64,000 bases of DNA from Penium margaritaceum (lineage: Eukaryota; Streptophyta; Zygnematophyceae; Desmidiales; Peniaceae): assembly GCA_023375785.1 (NCBI GenBank), contig SZWC01000098.1, positions 567,871-631,870 of the forward strand. The letters are read 5' to 3'. A program made the position numbers and the translations under genes. The first letter of the stretch is position 1. Each line of letters begins with the position of its first letter. The notes under the pieces are model-generated. The model worked only from the letters and a program-made list of their open reading frames with translations. It was not told the DNA's origin and did not search any database. Positions 27,101-41,900 of this stretch are shown here, in pieces.

Positions 27101-30100
27101 GTGCGTGTAAGTGCAAATAAGTTCATGTAAGTGCATGTTAGTGCATGTATGGGCGTCCGTGTAAGTGTGTGTAAGTGCGTGTTAGTGTGTGTAAGTGTGT
27201 GTTAGTGTGTGTAAGTATGTGTAAGTGCGTGTAAGTGCGTGTAAGTGCATGTAAGTGCGTGTAAGTGCATGTAAGTGTGTGTAAGTATGCTTAAGTGCAT
27301 ATAAGTGCGTGTCAGTGCGTGTAACTATGTATAAGTGCGTGTAAGTGCGTGTATGTGTATGTGAGTGTGTGTAATTGGGTGTAAGTGCGTGTAAGTACGT
27401 GTAAGTATGTGTAAGTCCGTGAAAGTACGTGTCAGTGCGTGTAAGTGCGTGTAAGTTCATGTAAGTGCCTGTAAGTGCGTGTAAGTGTGTATACGTTCAT
27501 GTAAGTATGTCTACGTGCTTGTAAGTATGTATAAGTGCTTGTAAGTGCATGTAAGTGCGTGTAGGTGCGTGTAAGTGCATGTAGGTGCGTGTAAATTCGT
27601 GTAAATGTGTATAAGTATGTAAAAGCACGTGTATGTTTGTGTAAGTGCGTGTAAGTGCGTATAAGTGCATGTAAGTATGTGTAAGTGCGTTTCAGTATGT
27701 GTAAGTGTCTATAAGTGCGTGTCCGTGTGTGTCTGTGCGTGTAAGTGCGTGTAAGTACGTATAAGTTTGTGTAAGTGCGTGTAAGTGCGTGTAAGTGCAT
27801 GTAATTACGTGTAAGTGCGTGCTAGTACGTGTAAGTGTGTGTAAGTGCGTGTAAGTGCGGTTTTTGTGCGTGTAATTTTGTGTAAGTTCGTGTAAGTGCG
27901 TGTAAGTGCGTGTAAGTGTGTGGAGGTGTGTGTAAGTGCGTGGAAGTGCGTATAAGTGTGTATAAGTGCGTGTAAGTACGTACAAGTGCGTGTAAGTGCG
28001 TGTAAGTGTGTGTAAGTGTGTGTTAGTATGTATTAGTGTGCTTAAGTGTGTGTAACTACGTGTAAGTATATGTAAGTGCATGTAAGTGTGTGTAGTTACG
28101 TTTAAGTGCGTGTAAGTACGTGTAAGTGTGTGTAAGTGTGTGCAAGTATGTGTAAGTTTGTGTTAGTGTGTGTAAGTGTGTGTAAGTGCATGTAAGTTCC
28201 TATAAGTGCGTGTAAGTATGTGTCAGTGCGTGTTAGTGCGTGTAAGTGTGTGTAAGTGTGTATAGGTGCGTGTAAGTACGTGTAAGTGCGTGTAAGTTTG
28301 TGAAAGTGTGTGTGTGTGTAAGTGCGTGTAAGTGTGTGTAAGGGCATATAAGTGCGTGAAAGTACATGTAAGTGCGTTTAAGTACGTGTAAGTGCTTGTA
28401 AGTGCCTGTAAGTGTGTGTTAGTGCATGTAAGTGCATGTAAGTGTGTGTACGTTTGTGTAAGTACGTGTAGGTGTGAGTAAGTGCGTGTAAATGCGTGTA
28501 AGTGCGTGTAAGTGTGTGTAAGTGTATGTAAGTGTGTGTAAGTATGTGTAAGTATGTGCAAGTACGTCTAAGGACGTGTAAGTACGTGTAAGTGCAAGTA
28601 AGTGCGTGTAAGTATGTGAAAGTGTATGTAAGCACGTGTAAGTGCATGTAAGTACGTGTAAGTGCGTGTTAGTGCGTATTAGTGCATGTAAGCACGTGTA
28701 AGTGCGTGTAAGTATATGCAAGTGCGTGTGAGTGTGTGTGAGTACGTGTTAGTACAAGTAAGTGGGTGTCGGTGCGTGAAAATGCGTGTAAGTACGTGTT
28801 AGTGCAAGTAAGTCTGTGTAAGTATGTCTAAGTGCGTGTAAGTGCGTGTAAGTGCGTGTAAGTGCGTGTAAGTAGTGTAAGTGTGTGTTAGTACGTGTTA
28901 GTGCGTGTAAGTATGTGTAACTGCGTGTAAGTGCGTGTAAGTGCGTGTTAGTGCGGGTAAGTATGTGTAGGTATGTGTAAGTGTATTAAGTGTGTGTAAG
29001 TGTGTGTAAGTGCGTGTAAGTGTGTGTAAGTGCGTGTAAGTGCGTGTAAGTGCGTGTAAGTGCATGCAAGTGTGTGCAAGTAAATGTTAGTGCATGTAAG
29101 TGTGTGTAAGTGTGTGTAAGTGTGCGTACGTACGTATAAGTAAATTCAAGTGCGTGTACGTGTGTGTAAGTACGTGTAAGTACGTGTAAGTTTGTGTAAG
29201 TGCGTGTAAGTATGTGTCAGTGGGTGTTAGTGCTTGTAAGTTTGTGTAAGTGCGTGTAAGTACGTGTAAGTGCGTGTAAGTAGGTGTAAGTGTGTCTGAG
29301 TGCGTGTTAGTGCATGTTAGTACGTGTAAGTGTGTGTCGATGCATATAAGTGCGTGTAAGTACGTGTATGTGCATGTAAGTGCGTGTAAGTATGTGTAAG
29401 TGCGTGTAAGTGCGTGTAAGTGCATCCTAGTGCTTGTAAGTGTGTGTAAGTACGTGTAAGTGTGTGTTAGTACGTGTTAGTGCATGTAAGTGTCTGTAAC
29501 TGCGTGTAAATGCGTGTAAGTGCATGTTAGTGCATGTAAGTATGTCTAGGTATGTGTAAGTGTGTTAAGTGTGTGTAAGTGTGTGTAAGTGCGTGTAAGT
29601 GCGTGTAAGTGCATGTAAGTATGTGTAAGTGTGTGTAAGTGCGTGCAAGTGCGTGCAAGTATGTGTAAGTGCTTGTAAATGAGTGTAAGTGCGTGTAAGT
29701 GTGCCTAAGTACGTATAAGTATGTATAAGTGCGTGTAAGTGCATGTAAGTATGTGTAAGTACATGTAAGTTCGTGTAAGTGCGTGTAAGGGTGAGTATGT
29801 GCGAGTAAATAAGGTTTAAGTTTGTTTATGTACGTGTAAGTGTATGTAAGTACATGTACGTTCATGTAAGTGCGTGTAAGTATGTGTCAGTGCGTGTTAG
29901 TGTGTGTAAGTGCGTCTAAGTGCGTGTAAGTACGTGTAAGTGCGTGTGAGTGTGTATAAGTTTGTGTAAGTACATGTAAGTGCGTGTAAGTGCGTGTAAG
30001 TTCGTGTAAGTGAGTGTGAGTGCGTGTAAGTGCAAGTAAGTGCGTGTAATTACGTGTAAGTGCTAGTAAGTTTTTTTAGGTGTGTGTTAGTGTATGTAAG

Positions 30101-32999
30101 TGCGTGTAAGTGTGTGTAAGTTTGTGTAAGTGCATGTAAGTGCAAGTACGTGCGTGTAAATGCTTGTAAGTGTATACAAGTGCGTGTAAGCATATGTAAG
30201 TGTGTGTGAGTATGTATAAGTTAGTGTAAGTGCGTCTAAGTTTGTGAAAATTTGTGTAGGTGCGTGTAAGTGCGTGTAAGTGCGTGTAAGTACGTGTAAG
30301 TGCGTGTAAGTACGTGTAAGTGCGTGTAAGTGTGTGTTAGTGCGTGTTAGTGTTTCTAAGCACGTGTAAGTGCATGTATGTGCGTGTAAGTGCGTGAAAG
30401 TGCATGTAAGTGCGTGTAAGTGCATGTAAGTTTGTGTACGTCTGTGTAAGTGTGTGTAAGTGCTTGTAAGTGCGTGTAAGTACGTGTAAGTGTGGCTTAG
30501 TGTGTGCAAATGCATATACGTGCGTGTAAGTGCATGTAAGTACGTGAAAGTACATGTAAGTGTGTGTAAGTACGTGTAAGTGTGTGTAAGTTTGTGTACA
30601 TACGTGTAAGTACGTGTAAGTACATGTAAGTACATATTTGTACCTGTAAGTATGTGTAAGTGCATGTAAGTATGTGTAAGTGCATGTAAGCACATGTAAG
30701 TGCGTGTAAGTGCGTGTAAGTGCGTGTTAGCTCGTGTAAGTTTGTGTAAGTGCATGTAAGTGCATGTACGTTCGTGTAAGTGCATGTAAGTACATGTAAG
30801 TACGTGTAAGTACGTGTAAGTTCGTGTAAGTGCATGTAACAGCGTGTAAGTACGTGTAAGTGCATGTAAGTGCGTGTAAGTGTGTGTAAATTCGTGTAAG
30901 TGCATGTAAGTGCGTGTAAGTGCGTCCGTGTAAGTGCGTGTAAGTTTGTGTTAGTGCGTGTAAGTGTGTGTTAGTGCGTGTAAGTACGTGTAAGTGCGTG
31001 TAAGTGTGTGTGAGTGCATGTAAGTGCGTGTAAGTGCATGTAAGTGTATGGAAGTGTGCTTAAGTGCGTGTAAGTACATTTAAGTGTGTGTAAGTGCGTG
31101 TAAGTATGTGTATGTGCGTGTATGTGCGTGTATGTGCATGTGAGTGCGTGTAAGTGGGTGTGAGTACGTGTAAGTACGTGTAAGCATCTGTAAGTGCGTG
31201 TAAGTACGTTTCAGTGCGTGTAAGTATGTGTAAGTGCGTGTAAGTTCGTGTAAGTGTGTGTAAGTGCGTGTAAGTGTGTATACATTCGTGTAAGTACGTC
31301 TAGGTGCGTGTAAGTATGTATAAGTGCATGTAACTGAATGTAAGTACATGTAGGTACGTGTAAGTGCGTGTCGGTGCGTGTAAATTTGTGTAAATTTGTG
31401 TAAGTGTGTAAAAGCGCGTGTAAGTGCCTCGAAGTGCGTGTAAGTGCGTATACGTTCATGTAAGTATGTGTAAGTACGTTTAAGTATGTGTAAGTGTGTG
31501 TAAGTGTGAGTCCGTGTGTGTCAGTGCGTGTAAGTGCGTGTAAGAACGTGTAAGTTGGTGTAAGTGCGTGTAAGTGCGTGTAAGTGTGTGTAAGTGCGTG
31601 CTAGTGAGTGTAAGTGTGTGTAAGTACGTGTAAGGGTGGTTTATGTGCGTGTAATCTTGTGTAAGTTTGTGTAAGTGCGTGTAAGTGCCTAGAGGTGTAT
31701 GTTAGTGCGTGTAAGTGCGTATAAGTGTGTATAAGTGTGTGTAAGTGTGTGTAAGTGCGTGTAAGTGCGTATATGTTTGTGTAAGTGTGTGTTAGTACGT
31801 GTTCGTACGTGTTCGTACGTGTAGGTGTGTGTAACTACGTGTAAGTGCATGTAAGTGCATGTAAGTGTGTGTAGGTACGTATAAGTGCGTGTAAATGCGT
31901 GTAAGTGTGTGTAAGTGCATGTAAGTACGTGTAAGTTCATGTAAGTGCGTGTAAGTGCGTGTAAGTGCGTGTAAATGTGGTTTAAGTTCATGTATGTGCG
32001 TGTAAGTACGTGTAAGTTCGTGTAAATGCGTGTAAGTATATGTAAGTGCGTGTTGGTGGATGTAAGTGTGTGTAAGTGTGTATAGGTGCGTGTAAGTATG
32101 TGTAAGTGCGTGTAAGTTCGTGTAAGTGTGTGAAAGTGTGTGTAAGTGCGTGTAAGTACTTGTAAGTGCATATAAGTACGTGTAAGTGCGTGTAAGTACG
32201 TTTAAGTATGTGTAAGTACTTGTAAGTGCATGTAAGTACGTGTTAGTGCGTGTAAGTGCGTGTAAGTGCGTGTTAGTGCGTGTAAGTATGTGTAGGTATG
32301 TGTAAGTGGTTTAAGTGTGTGTAAGTATATGTAAGTACGTGTAAGTGCGTGGAAGTGTGTGTAAGTGTGTGTAAGTGTTTGTAAGTGCGTGCAAGTGCGT
32401 GCAAGTATGTGTAAGTGCATGTAAGTGTGTGTAAGTGCGTGTAAGTGTGCATAAGTATGTATAAGTATGTATAAGTGCGTGTAAGTGCGTGTAAAAGTGC
32501 ATAAGTACATATAAGTACATGTAAGTTCGTGTAAGTGCGTGTAAGTATGTGTCAATGCGTGTTAGTGCGTGTAAGTGCGTGTAAGTGCGTTTAAGTACGT
32601 GTAAGTACGTGGAAGTGTGTATAAGTTCGTGTGAGTGCGTGTAAGTACGTGTACGTGCGTGTAAGTGCGTGTAAGTGTGTGTGAGTGCGTGTAAGTGCAT
32701 GTAAGTGCGTGTAAGTACGTGTAAGTGCTTGTAAGTTTATGTAAGTGCGTGTTAGTGTATGTAAGTGCATGTAAGTGTGTGTAAGTTTGTGTAAGTCTGT
32801 GTAAGTTTGAGTAAGTGCGTGTAAATGCTTGTAAGTGTGTGTAAGTGTGTGTATGTATATGTAAGTGTGTGTAAGTACATGTACGTTGGAGTAAGTGCGT
32901 GTAAGTTTGTGTAAGTTTGAGTAGGTGCGTGTAAGTGCGTGTAAGTGTGTGTAAGTGCGTGTAAGTGCATGTAAGTGCGTGTTAGTGCGTGTTAGTGTG

Positions 33000-35900
33000 T
33001 GTAAGTACGTGTAAGTGCGTTTAAGTGCGTGTAAGTGCGTGTAAGTGCATGTAAGTGTGTGTAAGTGCGTGTAAGTTTGTGTACGTCCGTGTAAGTGTGT
33101 GTAAGTGCTTGTAAGTGCGTGTAAGTACGTGTAAGTGTGTGTTAGTGTGTGCAAGTGCGTATAAGTGCGTGTAAGTGCATACAAGTACGTGGAAGTGCAT
33201 ATACGTGTGTGTAAGTACGTGTAAGTGTGTGTAAGTTTGTGTACGTACGTGTAAGTGCGTGTAAGTGCGTGTAAGTACATGTATGTACGTGTACGTATGT
33301 GTAAGTGCATGTAAGTACATGTAAGTGCATGGTAGCACACGTAAGTGTGTGTAAGTGCGTGTAAGTGTGTGTAAGTCTGTGTAAGTGCGTGTAGGTGCGT
33401 GTAAGTGCGTCCGTGTAAGTGCGTGTTAGTGCATTTAAGTGTGCGTAAGGGCGTGTTAGTGCATGTAAGTGTATGTAAAGTGTGTATAAGTGCAGTTTAT
33501 GTGCATGTAATTTTGTGTAAGTTTGTGTAAGTGTGTGTAAGTGTGTGAAAGTGTGTGTAAGTGCCTGTAAGTACGTGTTAGTGTGTGTTAGTGTGTGTAA
33601 GTGTGTGCAACTGCGTGTAAGTGTGTGTAAGTGTGTGGAAGTACGTGTAAGTGTGTATAAGTACATGTAAGTGTGTGTAAGTGTGTGTAAGTGCGTATAG
33701 GTACGTGTAAGTGTGTGTAAGTGCGTGTAAGTGCTTGTAAGTGCCTGTACGTGTGTGTCAGTGTGTGTTAGTGCGTGTAAGTGTATGTAACTGCATGTAA
33801 GTGTATGGAAGTGCGTGTAAGTGTGTGTTAGTGCGTGTCAGTACATGTACGTTTGTGTAAGTATGTGTAAGTGTGTATAAGTATGTATAAGTGTGTGTAA
33901 GTGCGTACAAGTGCACATACGTACGTGTAAGTGCGTGTAAGGGCTTGTAAATGTGTGTAAGTACGTGTTTGTACATGTAAGTGTGTGTAAGTGTGTTTAA
34001 GTTTGTGTAAGTGCGTGTAAGTGCGAGCAAGTATGTGTAAATGCCTGTAGGTGCCTGTAAGTGCATGTAAGTGCATGGAAGTGTGTGTAAGTACGTGTAA
34101 GGTGGTGTAAGTGCGTATAAGTTTGTGTAAGTTTGCGTAAGTGCGTGTAAGTGTGCGTAAGTGCGTCTAAGTACGTGTAAGTTTGTGTAAGTGTGTGTAA
34201 GTGCGTGTAAGTGTGTGTAAGTACGTGTTAGTGCGTATAAGTGCGTGTAAGTGCGTGTAAGTGCATGTAAGTGCGTGTAAGTGCGTGTAAGTACGTGTAA
34301 GTGTGTGTAAGTTTGTGTAAGTGTGTGTAAGTGCGTGTAAGTACGTGTAAGTGCATGCAAGTATGTGTAAGTATATGTTAGTACGTGTTAGTGCGTGTTA
34401 GTGCATGTAAGTATGTGTAACTGCGTGTAAGTGTGTGTAAGTATGTGTAAGTGTGTGTGAGTGTGTGTAGGTACGTGTAAGTGGGTGTAAGTGCGAATAA
34501 GTGCGTGCAAGTGCATGTAAGTGCGTGTAAGTGCGTGTAAGTACGTGTAAGTGCGCGTAAGTATGTGTAAGTGTGTGTAAGTTTGTGTAAGTGTGTGTAA
34601 GTACGTGTAAGTACGTGTGAGTGCATGTAAGTATGGTTAAGTATGTGTTAGTACGTGTTAGTGCGTGTTAGTGCGTGTAAGTATGTGTAACTGCGTGTAA
34701 GTGTGCGTTAGTATGTGTAACTGTGTGTGAGTATGTGTAGGTACGTGTAAGTGGGTGTACGTGCAAATAAGTACGTGCAAGTGCGTGTAAGTGTGTGTAA
34801 GTGCGTGTAAGTGCGTGTAAGTGTGCATAAGTGCATGTAAGTACGTGCAAGTGTGTGCAAGTGTGTAAAGTGTATGTAAGTGTGTGTAAGTGCGTGTCAG
34901 TGCGTGTAAGTGCGTGTAAGTATGCGTAAGTGCGTGTAAGTTGTGTAAGTGTGTGTAAGTACATGTAAGTTCGTGCAAGTAATTGTAAGTGAGTGTAAGT
35001 GCTTGTAAGTACGTGAAAGTGCGGTTTTAGTTCATGTAAGTGCGTGTCATTGCATGTAAGTGCGTGTATGTTTGTGTAAGTGCGTGTAAGTATGTGTAAG
35101 TGCGTGTTAGTGCATGTAAGTGCATGTAATCGCGTGTAAGTGCATGTAAGTGCATGCAAGTACGTGTTAGTTCGTGTAACTGTGTGTAAGTGCATGCAAG
35201 TGCGTTTAAGTGTGTGTAAGTGTGTGTAAGTGCGTGTAAGTGCATGTAAGTGCATGTAAGTGCATGTAAGTGCATGTAAGTGCGAATAAGTGCTTGTAAG
35301 TGCGTGTAATTGCGTGTTACTGCCTGTAAGTGCGTGTAAGTGCGTGTAAGTAAGTGTAAGTTTGTGTAAGTGTGTGTAAGTGCGAGTAAGTGTGTGTTAA
35401 TGCATGTAAGTGCATGTAAGTGTGAGTAAGTGCATGTAAGTGTGTATAAGTACGTGTAAGTTGGTGTAAGTGCGTGTAGGTTTGTGTAAGTTTGCGTAAG
35501 TGCATGTAAGTGCGTGTAAGTGCGTGTAAGTGCGTGTAAGTGCGTGTAAGTATGTCTAAGTGCATGTTAGTGCATGTAAGTGCGTGTTAATGTGTGTGAG
35601 TGTGTGTAAGCGCGTGTAAGTGCTTGTAAGTACGTGTAAGTGTGTGTAAGTGCGTGTAAGTACGTGTAAGTGCGTGTAAGTTTGTGTAAGTGCATGTAAG
35701 CACTTGTAAGTGTACTTAAGTGCATGTAAGTGTGTTTTAGTGTGTACAAGTGCTTGTAAGTGCGTGTAAGTGTGTGTAAGTGCATGTAAGTACGTGTAAG
35801 TGCGTGTAAGTGCATGTAAGTGTGTGTAAGATCGTGTAAGTACGTGTAAGTACGTGTAGGCGTGTGTAAGTACATGTATGTACGTATAAGTACGTGTAAG

Positions 35901-38900
35901 TGTAAGTAAGTGCATGTAAGTACGTGTAAGTGCATGTAAGCACATGTAAGTGCGTGTAAGTTTGTGTAAGTGCATGTAAGTGTAAGTAAGTGCATCTGTG
36001 TAAGTACGTGTAAGTGTGTGTTACTGTGTGTAAGTGTGTATAAGTGCGTGTAAGTGCAAATAAGTACGTGTAAGTGCATGTAAGTGTGTGTTAGTACATG
36101 TAAGTACTTGTTAGTGCGTGTATGTACGTGTAAGTGTGTTTACTCACGTGTAAGTGTGTGTAAGTGCGTGTAAGTGCATGGAAGTATGTGTAAGTACGTG
36201 TAAGTGCGTGTGAGTGAGTGTAAGTGGATGTGAGTGCGTGTAAGTGCGTGTAAGTATGTGTAAGTGCGTGTAAGTGCGTGTTAGGATGTGTAAGTGCGTG
36301 TAAGTGCGTGTAAGTGTGTGTAAGTGCATGTCCGTGCGTGTAAGTGTGTGTAAGTGCGTGTAAGTACCTGTAAGTTTGTGTAAGTGCGTGTAAGTACATG
36401 TAAGTACGTGTAAGTGCGTGTAAGTGCGTGTAAGTGTGTGTAAGTGCGTGTAAGTGCATGGAAGTATGTGTAAGTACGTGTAAGTGCGTGTGAGTGAGTG
36501 TAAGTGGATGTGAGTGCGTGTAAGTGCGTGTAAGTGTGTGTAAGTGCATGTCCGTGCGTGTAAGTGTGTGTAAGTGCGTGTAAGTGCATGGAAGTATGTG
36601 TAAGTACGTGTAAGTGCGTGTGAGTGAGTGTAAGTGGAGGTGAGTGCGTGTAAGTGCGTGTAAGTATGTGTAAGTGCGTGTAAGTGCGTGTTAGGATGTG
36701 TAAGTGCGTGTAAGTGCGTGTAAGTGTGTGTAAGTGCATGTCCGTGCGTGTAAGTGTGTGTAAGTGCGTGTAAGTACCTGTAAGTTTGTGTAAGTGCGTG
36801 TAAGTACATGTAAGTACATGTAACTGCGTGTAAGTGCGTGTAAGTACGTGTAAGTTTATGTAAGTGCATGTAAGTGTGTGTAAGTTTGTGTAAGTGCGTG
36901 TAAGTGCGTATAAGTGTGTGTAAGTGCGTGTTAGTGCATGTAAGTGTGTGTAAAGTACGTGGAAGTACGGTTTATGTGCAAGCAATTTCTTGTAAGTTTG
37001 TGTAAGTGCGTTTAAGGGTGTGGAAGTACGTTTAAGAGCATGTATGTATATGTAAGTACGTGTAAGTACGTGTAAGTATGTGTAAGTACGTATAAGTGCG
37101 TGTAAGTTTGTGTTAGTACGCGTAAGTGCGTGTAAGTGCGTGTAAGTGTGTGTAAGTGCGTGCAAGTGCATGTAAGATTGTGTAAGTACGTCTAAGTACG
37201 TGTACGTTCGTGTAAGTGCGTGTAAGTGAACGTAAGTGTGTGTAAGTACGTGTAAGTTTGTGTAAGTGCATGTAAGAGTGTGTAAGTGCGTGTTAGTGCA
37301 TGTAAGTGTGTGTAAGTGCGTATGTTCGTGTAAGTACATGTAAGTGCGTGTAAGTGCGTCCGTGCAAGTGTGTATAAGTACGTGTTAGTGCGTCTAAGTG
37401 TGTGTTAGTGCGTGTAAGTGCGTGTTAGTGCGCGTAACTGCGTGTAAGTGCGTTTAAGTGCGTTTAAGTGTGTGTAAGTGTGTGTAAGTGCGTGTAAGTG
37501 CGTGTAAGTGCGTGTAAGTGCATGTGAGTGCATGGCAGTGGGTATGAGTGCGTGTAAGTACGTGTTAGTATGTGTAAGTGTGTGTAAGTGCGTGTCAGTG
37601 CGTGTAAGTGCGTGTAACTGGGTGTAAGTATGTATAAGTACGTGTAAGTATGTGTAAGTACGTGTAAGTATGTGTAATTTTCTGTAAGTACGTGTAAGTG
37701 CATGTAAGTACATGTAAGTGCATGTAAGTGTGTGTAAGTGCGTGTAAGTGCATGTAAGTTCTGTAAGTGCGTATAAGTGCGTATAAGTGCGTCCGTGTAA
37801 GTGCGTGTTAGTGCGTGTAAGTGTGTGTAAGTGTGTGTAAGTGTGTGTAAGTACATGTAAGTGTGTGTAAGTGCGTATAAGTGTGTTTAAGTAAATATAA
37901 GTGTGTGTATGTGCACAGAAGTGTGTGTAAGTGCATTTACGTACGTGTAAGTGTGTGTAAGTGTGTGTAAGTGCATAGAAGTACGTGTAAGTACGTGTAA
38001 GCTTGTGTAAATGTGTATAAGTGCGTATAAGTGCATGCAAGTATGTGTAAGTGTGTTTAAGTAGGTGTTAGTGTGTGTAAGTGTGTGTAAGTGCGTGTAA
38101 GTTCATGTAAGTGCGTGTAAGTGCGTGTAAGTACGTGTTAGTGCATGTAAGTGCATGTAAGTGTGTGTAAGTGCATGTAAGTTCGTGTAAGTGCGTGTAA
38201 GTGCGTGTAAGTGCGTGTAAGTGTATTTAAGTGCGTGTAAGTATGTATTTGTAAGTGAATGTAAGTGCATGTAAGTATGTTTAAGTGCGTGTAAGTTCGT
38301 GTAAGTGCATGTAAGTGCATGGAAGTATGTGTAAGTACGTGTAAGTGCATGTAAGTACGTGCAAGTGTGTGTAAGTGTGTGTAAGTGCGGTTCATGTCCG
38401 TGTAATTTTGTGTAAGTTTGTGTAAGTGTATTCAAGTGCATGGAAGTACGTGTAAGTGCGTGAAATTGTGTTTCAGTGCGTATAAGTGAGTGTAAGTGTG
38501 TATAAATGCGTGAAAGTGCATGTAACTGTGTGTTAGTGCGTATAAGTGTGTGTAACTGCATGTAAGTGCGTGTAAGTGTGTGTAAGTACGTGTAAGTGCG
38601 TGTAGGTGCGTGTAAGTATGTGTAAGTTCATGTAAGTGCGTGTAAGTGCATACAAGTGCGTGTAAGTATGTATAAGTACGTGTAAGTGCGTGTACATTCC
38701 AGAAAGTATATGTAAGTGTGTGTTAGTGCATGTTTTGTGTATGTAAGTGCATGTAAGTGCGTGTAAGTGCGTGTAAGTTTGTGTAAGTGCGTGTAAGTGT
38801 GTGTAAGTGCGTATAAGTACGTGTAAGTACGTGTAAGTACATGTATGTGTGTGTAAGTACGTGTACGTGCATGTAAGTGCTTGTATGTACCTGTAAGTGC

Positions 38901-41900
38901 TTGAAACTATGCGTAAGTGTGTATAAGTGTATGTAAGTGCGTGTCAGTGCATGTAAGTGCGTGAGAGTATATGTAAGTACGTGTAAGTACGTGTAAGTGT
39001 GTGTAAGTGCGTGTAAGTGCATGTAAGTGCGTGTAAGTGCATGTAAGTATGTATAAGTGCATGCAAGTACGTGTAAGTGCGTCTAAGTGCATGTAAGTAT
39101 GTGTAAGTTTGCGTAAGTGCGTGTAAGTGCGTGTACGTTCGTGTAAGTGCGTGTAAGTGCGTGTAAGTACGAGTAAGTCTTGTACATGCGTGTAAGTGCC
39201 TGTAAGTACGTGTAAGTACGTGTAAGTACGTGTAAGTGTGTGTAAGTGCGTGTAAGTGCCTGTAAGTGCATGTAAGTGCGTGTAAGTGCGTGGAAGTGCA
39301 TATAAGTGCGTGTATGTGTGTGGAAGTGCGTGTAAGTGCATGTATGTTTGTGTAAGTGTGTGTAAGTGCATGTAAGTGCGTGTAAGTTTGTGTAAGTTTG
39401 CGTAAGTACGTGTAAGTGCGTATACATTTGTTTAAGCGTGTGTAAGTATGTGTAACTCTGTGTAAGTGCGTGTAAGTCATGTAAGTGCGTGTAAGTGCGT
39501 GTAAGTGCATGTAAGTGTGTGTAAGTGCGTGTAAGTGCGTGTAAAAACGTGTAAGTGCATGCACGTGCGTGTAAGTTCATGTAAGTGTGTGTAAGTGCGT
39601 GTAAGTACGTGCAAGTGCATGTAAGTGCGTGTAAGTGCGTGTAAGTACGTGTAAGTGTGTGCAAGTGCGTGTAAGTGTGGGTAAGTGCGTCTAAGTGTGA
39701 TTAAGTATGTGTTATTGCGTGTAAGTGTGTGTAAGATCGTGTAAGTGCGCCTAAGTGCGTGTAAGTATGTGTAAGTATGTCCAAGTACATGTAAGTACGT
39801 GTAAGTACAAGTAAGTGCGTGTAAGTATGTGCAAGTGTATGTAAGCACGTGTAAGTGCATGTAAGTACGTGTAAGTGCGTGTAAGTGCGTATAAGTGCAT
39901 GTAAGCACGTGTAAGTGCGTGTAAGTGCGTGTAAGTACGTGTAAGTGCGTGTGAGTGTGTGTGAGTATGTATTAGTACGTGTTAGTGTGTGTTGGTACGT
40001 GAAAGTACGTTTAAGTACGTGTTAGTGCATGTAAGTGCGTGTAAGTACGTGTAAATGCGTGTTAGTGCGTGTAAGTGCGTGTAAGTGCGTGTAAGTGCCT
40101 GTAAGTACGTGTAAGTGTGTGTTTGTATGTGTTAGTGCGTGTAAGTGTGTGTAACTTTGTGTAGGTGCGTGTGAGTGCGTGTTAGTGCGTGTAAGTATGT
40201 GTAGGTATGTATAAGTGTGTTGAGTGTGTGTAAGTGTGTGTAATTGTGTGTAATTGTGTGTAAGTGCGTGTAAGTGCGTGTAAGTGTGTGTAAGTGCGTG
40301 CAAGTACGTGCAAGTATGTGTAAGTGCATGTAAGTGTGTATAAGTGCGTGTAAGTGTACGTAAGTACGTATAAGTATGGGTAAGTGCGTGTAAGTGCGTG
40401 TAAGTATGTGGAAGTACGTGTAAGTTTGTGTAAGTGCGTGTGTGTGTATAAGTGCGTGTATATGCGGTTTAAGTTCGTATAAGTGCGTGTAAGTGTATGT
40501 AAGTACGTGTAAGTTCGTGTAAGTGCGTGTAATTATGTGTCAGTGGGTGTTAGTGTGTGTAAGTGTGTGTAAGTGCGTGTAAGTATGTGTAAGTGCGTGT
40601 AAGTACGTGTAAGTGTGTCTGAGTGCGTGTGAGTGCGTGTTAGTACGTGTAAGTGCGTGTCGGTGTGTGTAAGTACGTGTAAGTACGTGTATGTGCATGT
40701 AAATGCGTGTAAGTATGTGTAAGTGCGTGTAAGTGCGTGTAAGTACATGTAAGTGCGTGTAAGTGCGTGTAAGTACGTGTAAGTGTGTGTTAGTACGTGT
40801 TAGTACGTGTAAGTGTGTGTAACTGTGTGTAAGTGTGTGTAAGTGCGTGCTAGTGCGTGTAAGTATGTGAAGGTATGTGTAAGTGTGTTAAGTGTGTGTA
40901 AGTGTGTGTAAGTATGTGTAAGTGCATGTAAGTGTTTAAGTGTGTGTAATTGTGTGTAAGTGCGTGCAAGTGCGTGCAAGTATGTGTAAGTGCATGTAAG
41001 TGTGTGTAAGTGCGTGTAAGTGTGCGTAAGTATGTATACGTATGTGTAAGTTCGAGTAAGTGCGTGTAAGTACGTGTAAGTATGTGTAAGTTCGTGTAAG
41101 TGCGTGTAAGTGTGTGTAAGTGCGTGTAAATGCGGTTTAAGTTTTTATAAGTGTGTGTAAGTGTATGTAAGTACATGTAAGTTCGTGTAAGTGCGTGTAA
41201 TTATGTGTCAGTGTGTGTTAGTGCGTGTAAGTGCGTGTAAGTGCGTGTAATTACGTGTAAGAGTGTGTAAGTGTGTATACGTTCGTGTAAGTATATGTAA
41301 GTGCGTGTAAGTGCGTGTAAGTACGTGTAAGTGTATGTAAGTGCGTGTAAGTGTATGTAAGTGTGTGTAAGTGCGTGTAAGTGCTTGTAAGTTTATGTAA
41401 GTGCGTGTTAGTGTATGTAAGTGCGTGTAAGTGTGTGTAAGTTCGTGTACGTTTGTGTAAGTGCGAGTAAGTGCATGTAAATGCTTGTAAGTGCGTGTAA
41501 GTACGTGTAAGAATATGTAAGGGTGTGTAAGTACGTGTAAGTTGGTGTAAGTGCGTGTAAGCTTGTGTAAGTTCGCGTAGGTATGTGTAAGTCCATGTAC
41601 GTGCGTGTAAGTGCGTGTAAGTGTGTGTAAGTGTGTGTTAGTGCGTGTTAGTGTGTTTAAGCACGTGTAAATATGTGGAAGTGCGTGTAAGTGTGTGTTA
41701 GTGCATGTAAGTGTGTGTAAGTGCGTGTAAGTTTGTGTACGTCCGTGTAAGTTTGTGTAAGTGCTTGTAAGTGCGTGTAAGTACGTGTAAGTGTGTGTTA
41801 GTGTGTGCAAGTGCGTATAAGTGCGTGTAAGTGCATATAAGTACGTGTAAGTACATATAAGTGTGTGTAAGTGCGTGTAAGTGTGTGTAACTTTGTGTAC

